Source of the DNA: Tetradesmus obliquus
Lineage: Eukaryota; Chlorophyta; Chlorophyceae; Sphaeropleales; Scenedesmaceae
DNA length: 64,000 nucleotides
NCBI GenBank assembly: GCA_030272155.1
Contig: CP126191.1
Span: forward strand, 5,230,501 to 5,294,500
Direction of reading: 5' to 3'
Positions 47,901-60,500 of this stretch are shown piece by piece. Made by a program: the position numbers and the translations under genes. The notes beneath the pieces were generated by a model. It was not told the DNA's origin, made no database searches, and was given only the letters and a program-made list of their open reading frames with translations. Each line of letters begins with the position of its first letter. Position 1 is the first letter of the stretch.

Positions 47901-50900
47901 AACACAGCATGACAACACATCATGATATGACATTGAACCACAGCATGAACAGTACCATTTCTCAGCCGTGCTGTGCACCACGCACCCTCAATGCACACTC
48001 AACACCCATGTGCACACCATCCGCGCCAAGCACTCACCCCTTCGCACAGCGGCTCGAATCTTGCATTGGGCAGCAGCGCAGCATCCAGCATGTTGCTGCT
48101 GAGGAACTGCACCAGCAGCCCAAACGCGCCCAGCCCAGCCTCCGCCACCTTGGCGGCATGCGCATCTGCTGCGGCTGACGCGCTGCCCTGCTGCTGCCCC
48201 GCCTTGTACTGCTGCTGCAGCTGCTCTAGCACTGGGGGCAGCTTGCCCTCAGGGAAGTGAGTGGCCAGGGCCTGCTTGCAAAACAGCATAGGCAATGACA
48301 GGACACAGCAACAGTGTTGATGCCGAGCTCAGGCTGATGTTGGTGTGTCGTTGCCAGCACATGGCATGATGGCTGGCCCACATGTCAAACAGTATCACAG
48401 CTGCAGTGCATACATATGGTAATCTAGCTCGAGAAGACCATCTGTACACCATCACAGCAAAATCAGCACACGGCTGCCAACATCAGTGTCGCCATTCACC
48501 GCTCACCTGCAGCGCCGCCTCTGTGTCAGCGCTGCTGGCTGGCAGCTCGTTCAGTGCGGGCGCGGGCCCCCTGCTGCCGCCGCAGCGCACCAGCCTGCTG
48601 GTGGTGGCGCTCATGGCCCCGCTGCCACGCCGCGGCAGCACCACCTCCACCGGACGCAGCCCAGTCAGCTGCGTGCGCAGCTTCAGCCGCACCTGCAGCA
48701 GCAGCAGCAACAGTGCAGCAGCAACAGCATGCAGGCGTTATATCAGGGGGCAAGGTGGTCTCGTCACTTGCATGGTGCAAAGTGCGAGTGCCAGGACAAC
48801 ATGCACCTTGAGAGGCACAGCTCCACAAAGATGCAGAACAGTTTTGTTTTATGCAGCACGCCGCATGTTTGCCCAGGCTGCAGAGCCGGCCCACCTCATC
48901 GTCCCTCCAGCTGCCCAGCAGCACCTGGCCCGCTGCTGTGTCCAGCGCGCAGGCGCCGATGAAGGGCGCGTCATGCCCGGAGCCGTCAGTCACCTCAACC
49001 ACTGCAGGCACGGCGGCAGCAGCAGCAGTAGGCGTAGCAACTGAGAGTCAGCAGACAACACCAGGAGCAGTGTCATTGTGCCGCGGTCTGCCAAACACGG
49101 CAGCAGCACCGCGCTTCTGCTGCCACTGCTGCTGTTGGTCCAGCTGTCCGGCCCACCTGCCAACAATCCAACCAGAACTGCTGCCACCAACCAATGCTGA
49201 ATCCTGCTACAACACCAATCCACACAGCGCTGCAGGCACAGCGCCGCACCTGCCAGCACGTAGGCAGCGTCGGGGTGCCCCGCCACCATCTCCGGGTCTA
49301 TCAGCGTGCCCCTGCTCAGCACAGCCACGGCCTGGCGCTCCACCACGCTGGCAGCCTTCTGCCCGGGCTTGCGCGCCGAGTTGCGCTGCTTCAGCTGCTC
49401 GGGGGTCTCGGTCTGCGCCCAGTTAGCGAGCAGGGTGCGGCAGTGTACGGCAGGAGATGGTGGGATTGGTGCGGCAGGTAAGGGTTAGGCGGCTTGAACA
49501 TGGTTTTGCTTAGTAACGCAAACAGCAGCAGAGGCATGCAGATTATGTATGCGCGTCAACCCACGTACACTTCGGCAGCTCGATCCTGCTGCCATATCAG
49601 GGAGCAACCAGCATACACATCAGCACAGGGCAGAGGAAGCCTGGAGCAACTGAGTAGCTGGAGCTGCAGCTGAACCGCTCTCACGTGGTAATTTCAGGGC
49701 ACCCTCTACTCAACACAATTACAGGCATAACCCAGCCCAGCCTGCTCACCTGCTCCACCACCACCACGCGGTAGCCTGCGCGCGCCAGCTGCTCAGCCAT
49801 GGCATGGTACGCGGCCTCGGGGAAGCCCGCGTGCGGCTGCTCGCCCTTCATGAAGGACAGCCCCAGCACGTCCACGCCCACAAACGCGTCCATCTCAAAC
49901 ATCTGGACCAGAAAACAGCAGGTGCAGGCAGGTGCCGTGAGAGCAGCGGCAGGAGCGCAGGCAGGGCAGTCAGCAAAAGCACAGCAGCAGCAGTGCAAAG
50001 CGGGTGCTCGGGTTGGGCCGCAGCACGTGGCCTGCTCTGTGGTGCACCCCTGAGTCATGGCATGTTGTGACATCTGAATAGACCAGCCAACTGTCCAGCC
50101 AGCCAACCAATTTCAGCTGCACTGCCTGCTGTGTTGTTACTGCTGCCGCTGCAGCGCTGCCACCACCCACCTCGTAGAACTTGCCCACTTTGAAGAGCAG
50201 CACGCTGTCAAAGTTGGCGGCCTTGAAGTTCCACCACTGCTGCTGCGCCTCCGTCACCTGCAGCCGCACAGAGACCCACTCGAGATGTAAGCAGTCACAT
50301 GTTGAGATGCTTGAGGTGACACTGAACATCACTGAACAGCAGCTGCAGAATGGCCTGTGGACCAGAGGAAGCAGCTGCAGCAGCAGCGGCGGCACAAAGA
50401 CAGCAGCCAGGCAGCCGCACCTTAGCCTGCTTGAACCATGAGGCGGCGTTGGGGATGAGCAGTGTGCGTGGGTTGTACTCCGGGTGGTCAGGGCGGCGGT
50501 TGGCCTGGTCCTTGATCCTGCAGCAGCAGCAGCACAGAGATGCACAGGCCGCAGTCAGCAGTGGTGGCAGAACATGCAGCTCAGCTCAAACTGATGGGGT
50601 GGACACCAGTCCTGGATGCGCAGGTGCACCCAACAACCAGGCAGATCACACAAGATGGCTTGCGCATCCACAGCACGGCACTGTAAGCTGAGCTGAGTGC
50701 ACTCACTCGCCACACTTGTGATTGGCAGCAACAAGCACGCCGCCTGCGCTGATGCTGGTCATCACCAAGCACAGCATAAATTGAACATGCTCGGGATCCT
50801 TCCATGCCTACATGCTATATGCAAACTCTCTGTCAACAGCATGTCAGGCCTGGCCCCTGCCGCACCTGTCAGGGTGCAGGAAGGGGAAGCGCTCAGCCAT

Positions 50901-53605
50901 GCGCGCAGCAAAGCGCGCCGCCTCTGCACCTCCAGAGGCCAGCACGCCCAGCACCATGGACGGCTCTGCGGCAGCAGCAGCAGCAGCAGCAGGCAGCAGG
51001 CAGCAGGCAGCAGTGAGGCTACGGCATCGCACAGCTGCTGTCACGTAACAGTGGCAGCTTTGTGTCGCAACGATGAACAGCGTGCTACCTTCAGCACCAG
51101 CTGCACACATCAGCTGCACACATCAGCTGCACACATCAGCTGCACACATCAGTTTGTGGCACGCAGCACACCGGATCCTAACATATCCATTAGCCACAGC
51201 CCGCAAGCTGGCCAGTTACCTTGGCTTTGCCACACACAAACACCCATCACTCACCAGCCTTAGCGCCCTCTGCCGCAGGCGTCAGGTCCAGCGCACCCTG
51301 CAGCACCGCCTTGGCCCGCGAGTCAGGCGTCAAGCTATCCAGCCGCTGCTGCTGCAGCTGCTCCAGCGCCGCCGCACTCCCACTGCCGCCAGGTAGCGGT
51401 GACGGCGTGGCCCTCTCAACGCCCCTGCTGTCCTTGCTGGCAGTCCTGAACAGCCCCAGCTTGGCAGATGGCGTGCCGCCGTCTCCGCTTGCTGTTGGTG
51501 GCGGCGTGAATCCTGGGAAGCCCTGCTGGGGCGTGGCCTTGGAGCCGCAGCTGAACCTGTCCATGGGGGTGTGGCCTGCAGAGGAGGGCGGCTGCTGCTG
51601 GTGGATGCTGCTGGTGCGGCCGGCTGCTGCCTTGCCGGCTGGCGTGGTGGTGGTGGTGGAGCGCTTGCGGGAGGCGGCCTGGTGAGAGGCGGGCGCGGCA
51701 GCAGGACAAGGTAAAGTGGCTGCTGATGTGAGCGGGGACCGAAACAAGAGCAGCTGCAGCAGCAACGATGGCCGGCGCAGCAGCAGCATCTGCAAGGTGC
51801 GGTGGCATGCACATGATAAGAGCAACAGCGTGCAGGGCTGCAGCATGCATCGCCAGCATCATGTACACCAATCAGCAGCGCCCCTCTCCAGCTGCGTCAG
51901 CGCCTCACCTTGCCGCCTGCACGCTTGCGCTTGCTGCCTGACGCAGCTGCGCTGCCGTCCTCGCCATCCGAGCCTGCAGCATCATCATCGTCATCCTCTG
52001 CTGCCTCCTGCTCCAGGTCCTCCATTGGCTCGTCACTGTCCTCGTCAGCACCAACAGCTGCAGCACAGCACACAGCACGCAGCACAACACAGCAGCCTCA
52101 TCGAGTAACTGGCATCCAGGCGCAATGCTGCACAGCACAATGGGACCATCAGCTGCTATCTCTGCGCTCATGTGGCACACCTCGCCATGCATGCAGCTGC
52201 TACAACTACACCCACGCCATCAACCAAACACACATTCAAGCATGCATCCATCAGCCCCGCCCACCTGAGAAGTCGCTATCACTGTCGCTGCCCTCCTTGG
52301 CATCATCAGCGTCTGCTGCGCCATCATCGCCCTCATCGTCGCTGGCCAGCACAGCCCGTCGCTTGCGCCGCGCTGCTGCTGCTGCTGCGCCAGGGCCGCC
52401 GCTGCTGCCGCGCAGCAGCCTGTGGCGCTCCTGAGCCAGGTCCAGCCACTCCTCATCACCATCGTCATACAGCACTGGCACGACGCAGCAGCAGCAGCAG
52501 CGCAGCATCAGGAGCAGCATCAGCAGCAGTGAAACACAACAGTAGGTGGATCAGACAGTGCGCAGGCAGTAGAATGAGTCGCCTGCACTTCAGCACCTAC
52601 CGCTGCCACCAGGGCAGCAAGTGTGGCGGCCCATGTGCAGGCTCGCGAGCCTCCTGTGGCTGTTGCACTGCTGTGCACGGCCGTAAAGCTGCATGGCAGC
52701 TGCTGCTGGCAGGTCCATGCTCCTCTGACTTGCAGGTGTGTCTGCTATTGCTGCTGCTGCTGCTGCCGCTGCTGCTCACCCCTGTGCTTGGAGTCCTTGT
52801 AGGCCTGGATGCTGCCCTGGTACCAGGCCTTGTCCTTGGGCCAGAACACCTTGAGCCGCCGCCCCACGATGGCCTCGCCAGCGCCGCCCCCGTGGTCCAG
52901 GTCAGCGCCGGGTGCTGCTGCTGCCATCACCTTGCTGGGCAGCGGCGTGGCCTCCTCATGCTGCTGCTGCTGCTGAGCTGGCTGCCTGGTGACAGCAGCA
53001 GCACTGTCCTTGCCGCTGCCAGCTGACTGCTGACCTGAAGCACTGCTGCTGCCCAGGACTGCAGGGGGCTTGCCGGCTGCTGCTGCTGCTGGTGGTGGGG
53101 CTTGCTGCTCAGCTGCAGGCTTGGCAGGGGCCGGGGGGCCTGCAGGCGCGGCAGTGGCAGTGCTGGCGGGTTGCTTGCTGTTCTCCTTGCCACTGGCAGG
53201 GGCAGCTTTGACACCTGGAGGGGCGCGGTGGCAACAGGAGGTGGTCACAAGCAGTGCATGCAGTATGTGATGAAAGTGGCTGGCGCCACCACTCCTGATG
53301 ACTCCTTGCATGGCTGATGACAGACCATGTCGCAGTGCATGGTGAGGTTTTACTGATTCGCTGCTGGTTGTCTGCCATTCCCAGGGCCAACTGCACTGGG
53401 CATGGCCAAGCAAGAGCACGGCGTTGCAAAGCAACCAGCTGTGCCTGTTGCTGCTGCTGCTGCTGCACAGCTAGAGCTGCTGGCACCCACCTGGCTTCTT
53501 GCTAGGGCTAGTCTTTGGCTTAGGCTTTGCGGCAAAGAAAGAAGAAATGCTTTTTTGCTTCATGCCGCTGTTCTGCGGCGTGGCCTTCTCGCTTTGCTTG
53601 CCCAT
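41997..53605 (-). CDS. MSH6: DNA mismatch repair protein MSH6 with PIP box and Tudor domain
   Basis: Twenty-three exons: 53605-53491, 53214-52780, 52474-52265, 52057-51909, 51678-51255, 50965-50866, 50517-50421, 50257-50171, 49902-49750, 49412-49250, 49001-48895, 48692-48507, 48271-48038, 46682-46467, 46192-45932, 45572-45489, 45252-45133, 44942-44700, 44288-44135, 43842-43652, 43361-43157, 42912-42652 and 42370-41997; 1522 residues. Residues 17-23 (QKSISFF) form a PCNA-binding PIP box. A plant-type Tudor domain follows at about 153-196 (VGRRLKVFWPKDKAWYQG, LYDDGDEEWLDL). Mismatch recognition uses Phe537-x-Glu539. The ATPase has Walker A at 1222-1230 (GPNMGGKST), Ser1276 of the signature and Walker B at 1297-1304 (LVALDELG); GACPKSYGTNVARLAGLP begins the last exon. 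MSH6 pairs with MSH2 to recognise base mismatches and small loops. The exon 14/15 boundary is the least certain. Confidence 0.95.
42478..42502. repeat. 25-bp dispersed repeat, copy 1 (MSH6 intron 22)
   Basis: The 25 bases (core ATGCTATATGCAAACTCTCT) are identical to 50809-50833 in another intron of the same gene. Weaker similarity extends about 20 bases to the left. Confidence 0.92.
46800..47520. repeat. GCATGC-based minisatellite with higher-order structure in MSH6 intron 13
   Basis: The block is made of short variants of CAGCATGCACAG and CAGCATGCCAGCT. At its left end three near-identical 27-base units (AGCATGCCAGCTCAGCATGC plus ACAGCAC) are in tandem. Further right, a block of about 106 bases from 47121 recurs from 47357 with few changes, giving a higher-order period of 236 bases. 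Each unit carries the self-complementary hexamer GCATGC. It lies wholly in the 1355-base intron between exons 13 and 14 of MSH6. Confidence 0.95.
47764..47876. repeat. second, smaller block of the same minisatellite
   Basis: After about 240 bases of unrelated sequence, the same GCATGC-containing units resume for roughly 110 bases in the same MSH6 intron and the same orientation. The interruption suggests an insertion into, or partial loss from, a once continuous array. Confidence 0.9.
50809..50833. repeat. 25-bp dispersed repeat, copy 2 (MSH6 intron 6)
   Basis: Exact copy of 42478-42502 in the same orientation, about 32 bases after the donor of intron 6. Confidence 0.92.
51098..51152. repeat. 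13-bp tandem repeat in MSH6 intron 5
   Basis: Four exact copies of CAGCTGCACACAT run head to tail and end in a partial fifth copy (CAG). Confidence 0.95.
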
Positions 53606-54083
53606 TGTTTGAAATTGCTTGAAAACCAGGCGGGATCACAGCAGTCAGCAACGCTCCAATGAGCACGAGAAGATCAATCTTTACAGAAACATTGCTGTTC
53701 TCAGTCTCCGCAGGCAGCAACAATGGCCGAGGTTGCACACACTACACAGGCTCCCGATGCCACTTGTCACAAACCGCTTATAAACAACCATTCGAGTGTA
53801 ATCGACCAACTATTAGCTGGTTAAGCTCGGTTGAGAGGGCAGAGGAGGGAACAGCAACAGAATTCAAACAACCTGTCACTCCAAACCACTGCGCAGCACC
53901 ACGACCAAAGCGTCGATCATGAACTGCAGCGGCGATTTATGACGTGACGATGGTCATTGAAACCTGTATAAGCTGCTGCTGTCAAAGTGCGTGTACACCA
54001 CCAAGCCACAGTACCTATTACATCAGCAGCCTGAGCAGCCTGTGCAGTGGATCTGGTGTGTGCTCGGCTGTTCTGCTGTTTGC
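53606..54083. promoter_or_regulatory. short divergent promoter between MSH6 and the COV-like gene
   Basis: Only 478 bases separate the opposite start codons, so this must act as a bidirectional promoter including both leaders. It is almost free of triplet runs and AT-richer than the genes. No element is assigned. Confidence 0.65.
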
Positions 54084-54949
54084 ATGTCAGCTCAATCACC
54101 GCTGCCGCGAAAGGCGAGCCTGAAGAGCACCAGCATGCCAGCAGATGACAGAGACAGCAGCGGGCCATCCACTAGCTCAGCGCTCAGCCCAGACATAGAG
54201 AAGCAGGCCCTGCTGCTAGAGCGCAGGACCAGCAAAACTATCAGGACAGCTGTGTCTCATGCCCCCAAGGAGGTATGGCATGCACATGTACTGCTACTAT
54301 GGTACCGTCATGTCGGTTACAAGCAGTTGCCGCTGCACTGACATCAACCAGTTCTAGAGCTTCGCCGAGCTCGGTAGCAACACTGGAGCATGCTTGTGGT
54401 TCTTGAGCTTTGGCTGGGGACCATGAAGAAGCCTGTGTGGTGGAACACCACCTATCATGTGCTTCATTCAGTAGCATGCAGTGCTGAGGTGTCCACAGAC
54501 GAGCCAGGTGTCCCCTGGCTTGCTGTTGCTCTGCACTACATTGCCCAGCATGCATTGCACGTCGCCTGCTGCCTGCTGCCTGAAGCACCTTTTCATGCGT
54601 GCAGGCTTTCCACCAACTGGTGCACAGCTGGTTCAGCAGAAAGTTTGCAACTGGCTGGTGAGCTGTGCCAGTGCCCCTGCCTGGGGCGGCAGTCCTGCGT
54701 CTCAGCCTCAGCTGCCTTATGTTAGTCAGGCATGGATGCTGCTGCGCATCATGTGCCAGTGCTAGCTGGGTGCGCGCATTGTTGCTCCTGTCATATCAGG
54801 TCCTGCTAGCCCCCACCAAGTGCAGCGCTGAACCCAGTGTTGCTGCTGCTGGTGTGCCTGTCTGTGTGCAGTGCCATTCTGCTGCCCATAGTGGTCACGT
54901 TCTACATTACGTATCACTTCCTGCAGCTTTTTGATGGCATATTCTCGGT

Positions 54950-54984
<35 letters not shown>

Positions 54985-56762
54985 CGGCAGCATGCGCACT
55001 CACCAGCCCCATCGCCAGCTCGGCAGCGTCATGCATGCCTGAGCAGCATGGTGCCACGACTGGCGTGCTGACACCAGAACCAGCGCTAACGATGATACAG
55101 TTGGCATCACGCTGCAGCGCACCATATGCATGCATTTGACTGCGTTGTCCATGAGAACAGTGTGCATGTAGCACTGCACAGTGTTGTATCCATGAGGGCT
55201 GCTGCCTGGGTCCAGCATGCTGCTGTGCCCTGGTATCTGCGCCCATGTGCCGTGCTGCCTGCTGTTCTGGTGGTGTGCTGCAGCCGCTGTACAAGCACTT
55301 CTTCGGCTTTGAAGTGTTTGGGCTGGGCTTCCTAACTTCAGTGGTGAGCAGCAGCAGCAGCAGCAGCAGCAGCTTTGCTGGGAGCAGGCTGAGCCACATG
55401 GGTCAGCGCCAAAGAAATTGCAGGGCGAAGCAGCTGCTGCACAGCACTGCATTGCTCAACCCAGCCTCTACTGCAGCGTATGCAGTGCGCCTGACCCTTG
55501 CCGTGCAACAGCTGCTGGTGGCCTGCGCCAACACCGCTGCACACTGCTGCGCTGCTTGCGGTTGCCGCCGCAGCTGTTCATCATGTCCACGGGCGTGTTC
55601 ATGAGCAGCTGGCTGGGCAGCAGCGTGCTGAGCCTGGGCGAGGTGCTCATCAAGCGGCTGCCGCTGGTGAAGCACATCTACAGCGCGTCCAAGCAGGTGC
55701 GGCGGCGTGGCGGCGCGTGCAAGGGGCTTGCAGGACGGGCGCTGCGGCAACGGAGGGAACACAGATTGCAGGCTCCAGCTGCGCGGTTGAGTCATGCGGC
55801 AGGCTGCAGGTCTGAGAGCAGCTTGCGCGTCTCAGGATTTTACAGATGCTGGCAAACCAGTAAGTTGCATGTTGCTGAACACGCTTAACTGATGGCCGCT
55901 GCCGTGCTGCTGCTGCTGCTGCTGCCGGCGGTGCTGCTTATGCTGGGTCTTGCAGGTGTCTGGTGCGCTGAACCCTGATGCTGGCGATGGCAAGGCCTTC
56001 CAGGAGGCTGTCATTGTGCGCCACCCGCGGCATGGGGAGTACGCGATAGCCTTCGTCACCGGCCGCACCGTGCTGCAGGTAAGTAGGGAGGAGGCTGCAA
56101 TGGCAGCAGGGTGTGGACAGCAGGCTGGCTATGGACTGTTGGCAGAGCTGATGTGCCAGGCTGTTTGCAGATGCTTGTTGCATTGGTGCAGGGTCCAAAG
56201 TAGATAGACCAACACGAATGATGATAGCATGTCTGCTGCTGCTGCTGCTGAACTGCTGCTGCGCAGACGCACGAAGGTGACATGCGCCTGACGGCTGTGT
56301 TTGTACCAACCAACCACGTGAGTCTCGTTCGCTTTGTGAGCTGCACAACCTCTGGCCTGCCACTTACATGGTGGCCAGTGCAGCGCTGGCATGCATCTTA
56401 TATGGGCAGCCTGCTGCCATTGTACCTGGTCGAATTGCCCAGGTGGTGTACCCTGTTTGTTCCCAGACAGCTGATGATTGATACCATACAGCCCTCGCTC
56501 AATGTGTGTGGTGTTAACCCTCCCTCGACCCCAAAATGGGGCCCAATCATTTGCCTGCTGCTAACACCGAAGGCGCACATGTATTAGCCTTGAGATTTGC
56601 TGCGCTGGCACGCTGCTGCAGGTGTATGTTGGGGACATCTTCCTGCTTGATGACCGCGACATCATCCGCACCAACCTCACGGTGCGCGAGGGCCTGGAGA
56701 TTGTGGTGTCGGTGGGCATGGCGCTGCCCCCCACGCTGTCTGCAATCAGCAGGCGGCTATAG
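54084..56762 (+). CDS. COV/LCV-like membrane protein (DUF502)
   Basis: Exons 54084-54272, 54605-54657, 54872-54947, 55284-55343, 55574-55696, 55956-56078, 56267-56317 and 56622-56762 give 271 residues. It follows plant LIKE-COV proteins closely: CAILLPIVVTFYITYHFLQL (first membrane span, about 81-103), FGFEVFGLGFLTS and LFIMSTGVFMSSWLG (second span, about 116-139), LPLVKHIYSASKQVSGAL, VIVRHPRHGEYAIAFVT, VFVPTNHVYVGDIFLLDDRD and NLTVREGLEIVVSVGMALP. Arabidopsis COV1/LCV proteins act at the Golgi/trans-Golgi network in trafficking; bacterial DUF502 relatives exist. The acceptor at 54871 was preferred over one near 54799 because the latter reads into a stop at once and loses the first span. Introns 3 and 4 begin GTGAGC and run straight into AGC repeats. 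Confidence 0.93.
54951..54983 (+). repeat. AGC run fused to a splice donor (COV intron 3)
   Basis: The donor GTGAGC at 54948 continues without interruption as AGC triplets. A second example starts at the next donor (55344) and runs to about 55373. Confidence 0.94.
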
Positions 56763-57501
56763 CCAGCAGCAGCAGCAGTCACGGATTGTTGTTGCACACA
56801 CCGTGCCTGGGTTGGGCCCGCGTGTGCAGGCCTAGGCTGCTGATGTGGAGCAGTGTGCGCCATTTTTAGGGAGTGCGATGTGTCACCAATTCTTAGGGCT
56901 ATATGCTAGATGCGTTCGACCAGCGTGGTGCCATTGTTGCACAGACAGCTGCATCTGTCTTGGTGTTGTACAGTTGTGGTGCCGCTGACTCAGTGACTCA
57001 CTGTACTCGGAGTACCAGCTGGTGCTGCTGCAGCAGGTAACAGATCAGTTGCTCAACCGGAGGTGCTGCTCTATCACTTCCATAACCTGAGGATCGATGC
57101 TCATATGATTAACTGCGTATGCCACCGTTTGGCACCCTTGTAGTGGCACCCTTGTAGTGCCTACAGCGCTAGAACCCTTGGGCAGGGAGTTGTCACCATG
57201 GGTGCCAGGGTTGGCATGGTTCAAAGCTCATCCTAGTTGGGCAGTGACACTGTGCAGTGAGCAGTTGCTATGCGGCGTTTGTTATGTGATTCACCTGAAT
57301 CAGACATAAAACCGCTAACAGTGCTTGCCAACTTGTTGCGAGACCGGAACAACCCTAGTTGTCGTTTGAAATCAGCAGACGTATGCGCTTACGTCAAACT
57401 GTAGCATTCTTGTAGTTCATATAGTCTGGACATGCGGGGCAGAGTAGACGAGCCGTAGTTACTGAGATGCAGCAGGACTCCACAGGACTACTGCCTCAAG
57501 C
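56763..57501. other. intergenic: 3' side of COV-like gene and promoter of the STPG-like gene
   Basis: Both genes are on the plus strand. The segment is AT-richer than its flanks and has a short direct repeat of GGCACCCTTGTAGTG near 57129-57160. No exon or RNA gene is seen, and I found no TGTAA signal on the plus strand. Confidence 0.55.
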
Positions 57502-60500
57502 ATGAACGCGTTGCTAGAGGTAAGCTGAAACATGCAACTCATCTATAACATAGCTAAAGAATACTACCGGGTGTCCTGACCCCATGTATCCACATGCCCA
57601 GGCACGGCCCAGCACTGCTGCTGCAAAGAGCCGCTTGAGTGTGCTCACAACCTTTGACTCGACAGACAGCAACTCAGCGCTTCACACACACACTCTTACC
57701 AGCAGCACACCAGCAGGCAATGGCACACCAGCAGGAGGGTTGGATGCAGGCAGTGGCGGAACGCAGCTGGCCAGACCCGGACCACCAGGCACGCCCAGCC
57801 GCAGCAGCTATGCCATTGTTGCATCAGAGTTGCTGGCTGCAAGCTCACCCCACACACCGGCCAGGTGAGCTAAAGCCACACTGGCGCCACAGAGCAGCTA
57901 TGAACGTATCATGCTGGTGTCAGTCACCCATTACGTTCCAGCTGCAGTGTCTCCAGCAGCGACCACAGCTGCAGCTGCGTGTGCAGAGGCTATCCGCAAC
58001 GTATAGCACTGGCCTGACAGGAAATGATTGGCAGCATTTACAGCAGCTCCTGCCGTTCCATACACACACACCCTGACACTATGTCATGCTTGCATGCTGC
58101 TACATACTGCAGCCCCAAGCCAGCCAGGGCTGACCGCAGCGGCTTGCTCAACAGTCCTGCAAGCAGCAGCAGCCCCACTGCAGCACAGGTGTTGGGCGCA
58201 GCAGGGGGCGAGTTTGACCGCCTGCTCAGTGGCAAAGTGTCCAGAGCAAGGGCCAGCGTCATTGCGGCACAGCCTGTGAGCTTGGACACGGCAGGGCCAG
58301 CCGCCGCAGCAGCAGCTGACTTGGCAGGGACGCTGGCCAGCAAAAGCAGCACCATCCGTCCTGCAGACAGACCAGCATCACCAGCAGCAGCAGCAGCAGC
58401 AGCAAGTCGGGTGTCTCTAGCTACAGTTGGCTTGCTCGCTGCTCCTGAAGCTGGGCTGCTGCCTGGCAGCCCACTGGCAGATGCAGCAGCAGCAGGCGTA
58501 GCAGCAGCCTTGTTCAGCGGCAACAGCAGCAGCAACAGCACGTCAGGAGCTGGCCGCTCTAGCGTCAGTGGCCGCCCACAACCCCTCCTGCAGCTGCAAC
58601 AACAGCAGCATGGAGTGTCACCTGTTGCTGGTGCGGTGTTGCAGCAGAACACCACAGCTGCTGCAAGGCGCAGCAGTGCTGGAGGGCTGGGTATGGCTGC
58701 AGCCTTGCTGCAGATTGCACCCATGACCCAGCAAGGCAGCAACAGCAAGACAGCAGCAGTAGGGACAGGAGCACAAGGCTACCTTGCTAAGCTTCATGCA
58801 TCTCAGCCTGCTGCTGAACAGAGCAGTGCCACGAGTGCAGGAGCCAGCAGCAGTAGCACTAGGGAAAGAAGCAAGCAGACAGGCAGTGCAGCGTTCAAAA
58901 CAACAAGCAGAGACAAGGTACGTAGCAAGTTCGGGTTGTATACAGTTGCTTGAACATGCATAGTTCAGCTGCAGGGGTGGCCTTACAGGAGAGTGCGTAC
59001 ATGCAGATTGTCGTGGCACAGGCATTGCTTGAGTAATGCTGCTGCTTTTGACAGCCTGCGGCCGGTGTCTGGCGATGCAGGCAAGCCGAGTTGGCAGGGT
59101 GGCAGCCCTATCACCTGATGCGCCGGGCCCAGGGCACTACAGGCCCCAGCACGGTCCCACAGACAAGCACCTGCCAGCAGCACACATAGTGCCAGCAGCC
59201 AGCGGCAGGCCAATCTCGCCAGGCAAATCCGCAACAGCAGCAGCAGCAGCAGTAGCACAGGAGCAGCAGCCACCAGAGCCACATCGACACACTCTCCAGC
59301 AGCACAGGGCAAGCACAGACCTGCCCACCTCAGCAGCAGCAGCAGCAGCAGGCACAATCACACTGCTTGCAACGCGGGGATCGGCTACTGGCACACCTAG
59401 GACAGAGGAGGGTGATGCCGGCAGCCCCCTGGGCCTGCAGCCGCACCGAGTGCATGCCAGGCAGCCGCCCAGGAAAGGCACCTCATCCTTCCAGGCAGTC
59501 AGCAGGGAGCAGCTGCAGCGGCAGCAGCGGCCGGCATCTGCGGGTGCTGCTGGCGGCCCTGGCGGTGCTGCTGCTGACTACTTCAGGGAGGGCTATGACA
59601 GCCTCACACGGCCACGCAGCAGCCGAGGGCCTGTCGCTGTGTGAGTTGCAGGGGAGGGGCTGTTGAGGTTTGAAGCAGGGAGGAGTCGCAGCAGCTGCAG
59701 CGCCGCAGGCCTGGGGTGCTTGCTGCTGACTGAGCATCTTGCCTTGCACTGCACGCGCTGCTGCATATGTCACTGTGTGCTGCTAGCAGGACGACAGCGT
59801 GCACTGCGTGGCATGTGCATGTGCATGCCAGAGCTGGTGCCCAGCCCATGCTCAGCATTCCTGCTAGTATCACAAGCTGCGATGCTGTGTGTTCTGTGTT
59901 GCTGTCTGCTCATGCAGCTTTGACAAGCAGTTGCCGCGGCCGGCCAGTGCTGCCATGTTGGAGTGCAGCAGCCCAGCAGCACTCGGGCCTGGCGCGTACC
60001 ACAGGAGCGGCCAGCTGCCCGCCAGCTACACTGGCGCTGATGTGCCAGCTGGGCACGTCATCAGCAGCGGAGGTGGTGCGCTGGAATTTGATAAGTACTG
60101 CAGCAGGCCAGGCAGCAGCCCAGCTGCAGCAGCGTCAGACGACGATGGTGGTGGGGGCTTGCTGCAGGGTGCAACAGCAGCAGACTGGCCAGGGCTGTGG
60201 GGCTGGGCAGCTGCAGCAGACGGCTGCCCGCACCAGACTGGGCACCTGACAGGCACATTCACATGCGCTGCCGCTGGAGCAGGGCAGCAGCAGGCCGCGG
60301 AGACAGACTGGCAGCAGCAGCAGCAGCACCGAGAAGATTGTGTGCCGCAAAAGCAGCGACCGTCGTCGCGTGATGCGCTTGCTTACGTACGCCGGCAGTT
60401 CCCCACTGACTTAGTTGATCTACAGGAGGCATACGAGGACCGTAGGCCTGCAGCAGCACCAGAACAGCAGCAGCAGATATGGCAGCAGCAGCAACTTCTG

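Noticed and set aside
54800-54871. Earlier acceptor for COV exon 3 near 54799
   Set aside because: It meets a stop within three codons in the required phase and drops the first membrane span. The acceptor at 54871 restores the conserved TGCAILLPI motif.
59055-59080. Earlier acceptor for exon 4 of the STPG-like gene
   Set aside because: With the phase set by exon 3 it reads a different frame that stops early and loses the PGPGHY motif. The CAG at 59078-59080 keeps the correct frame.
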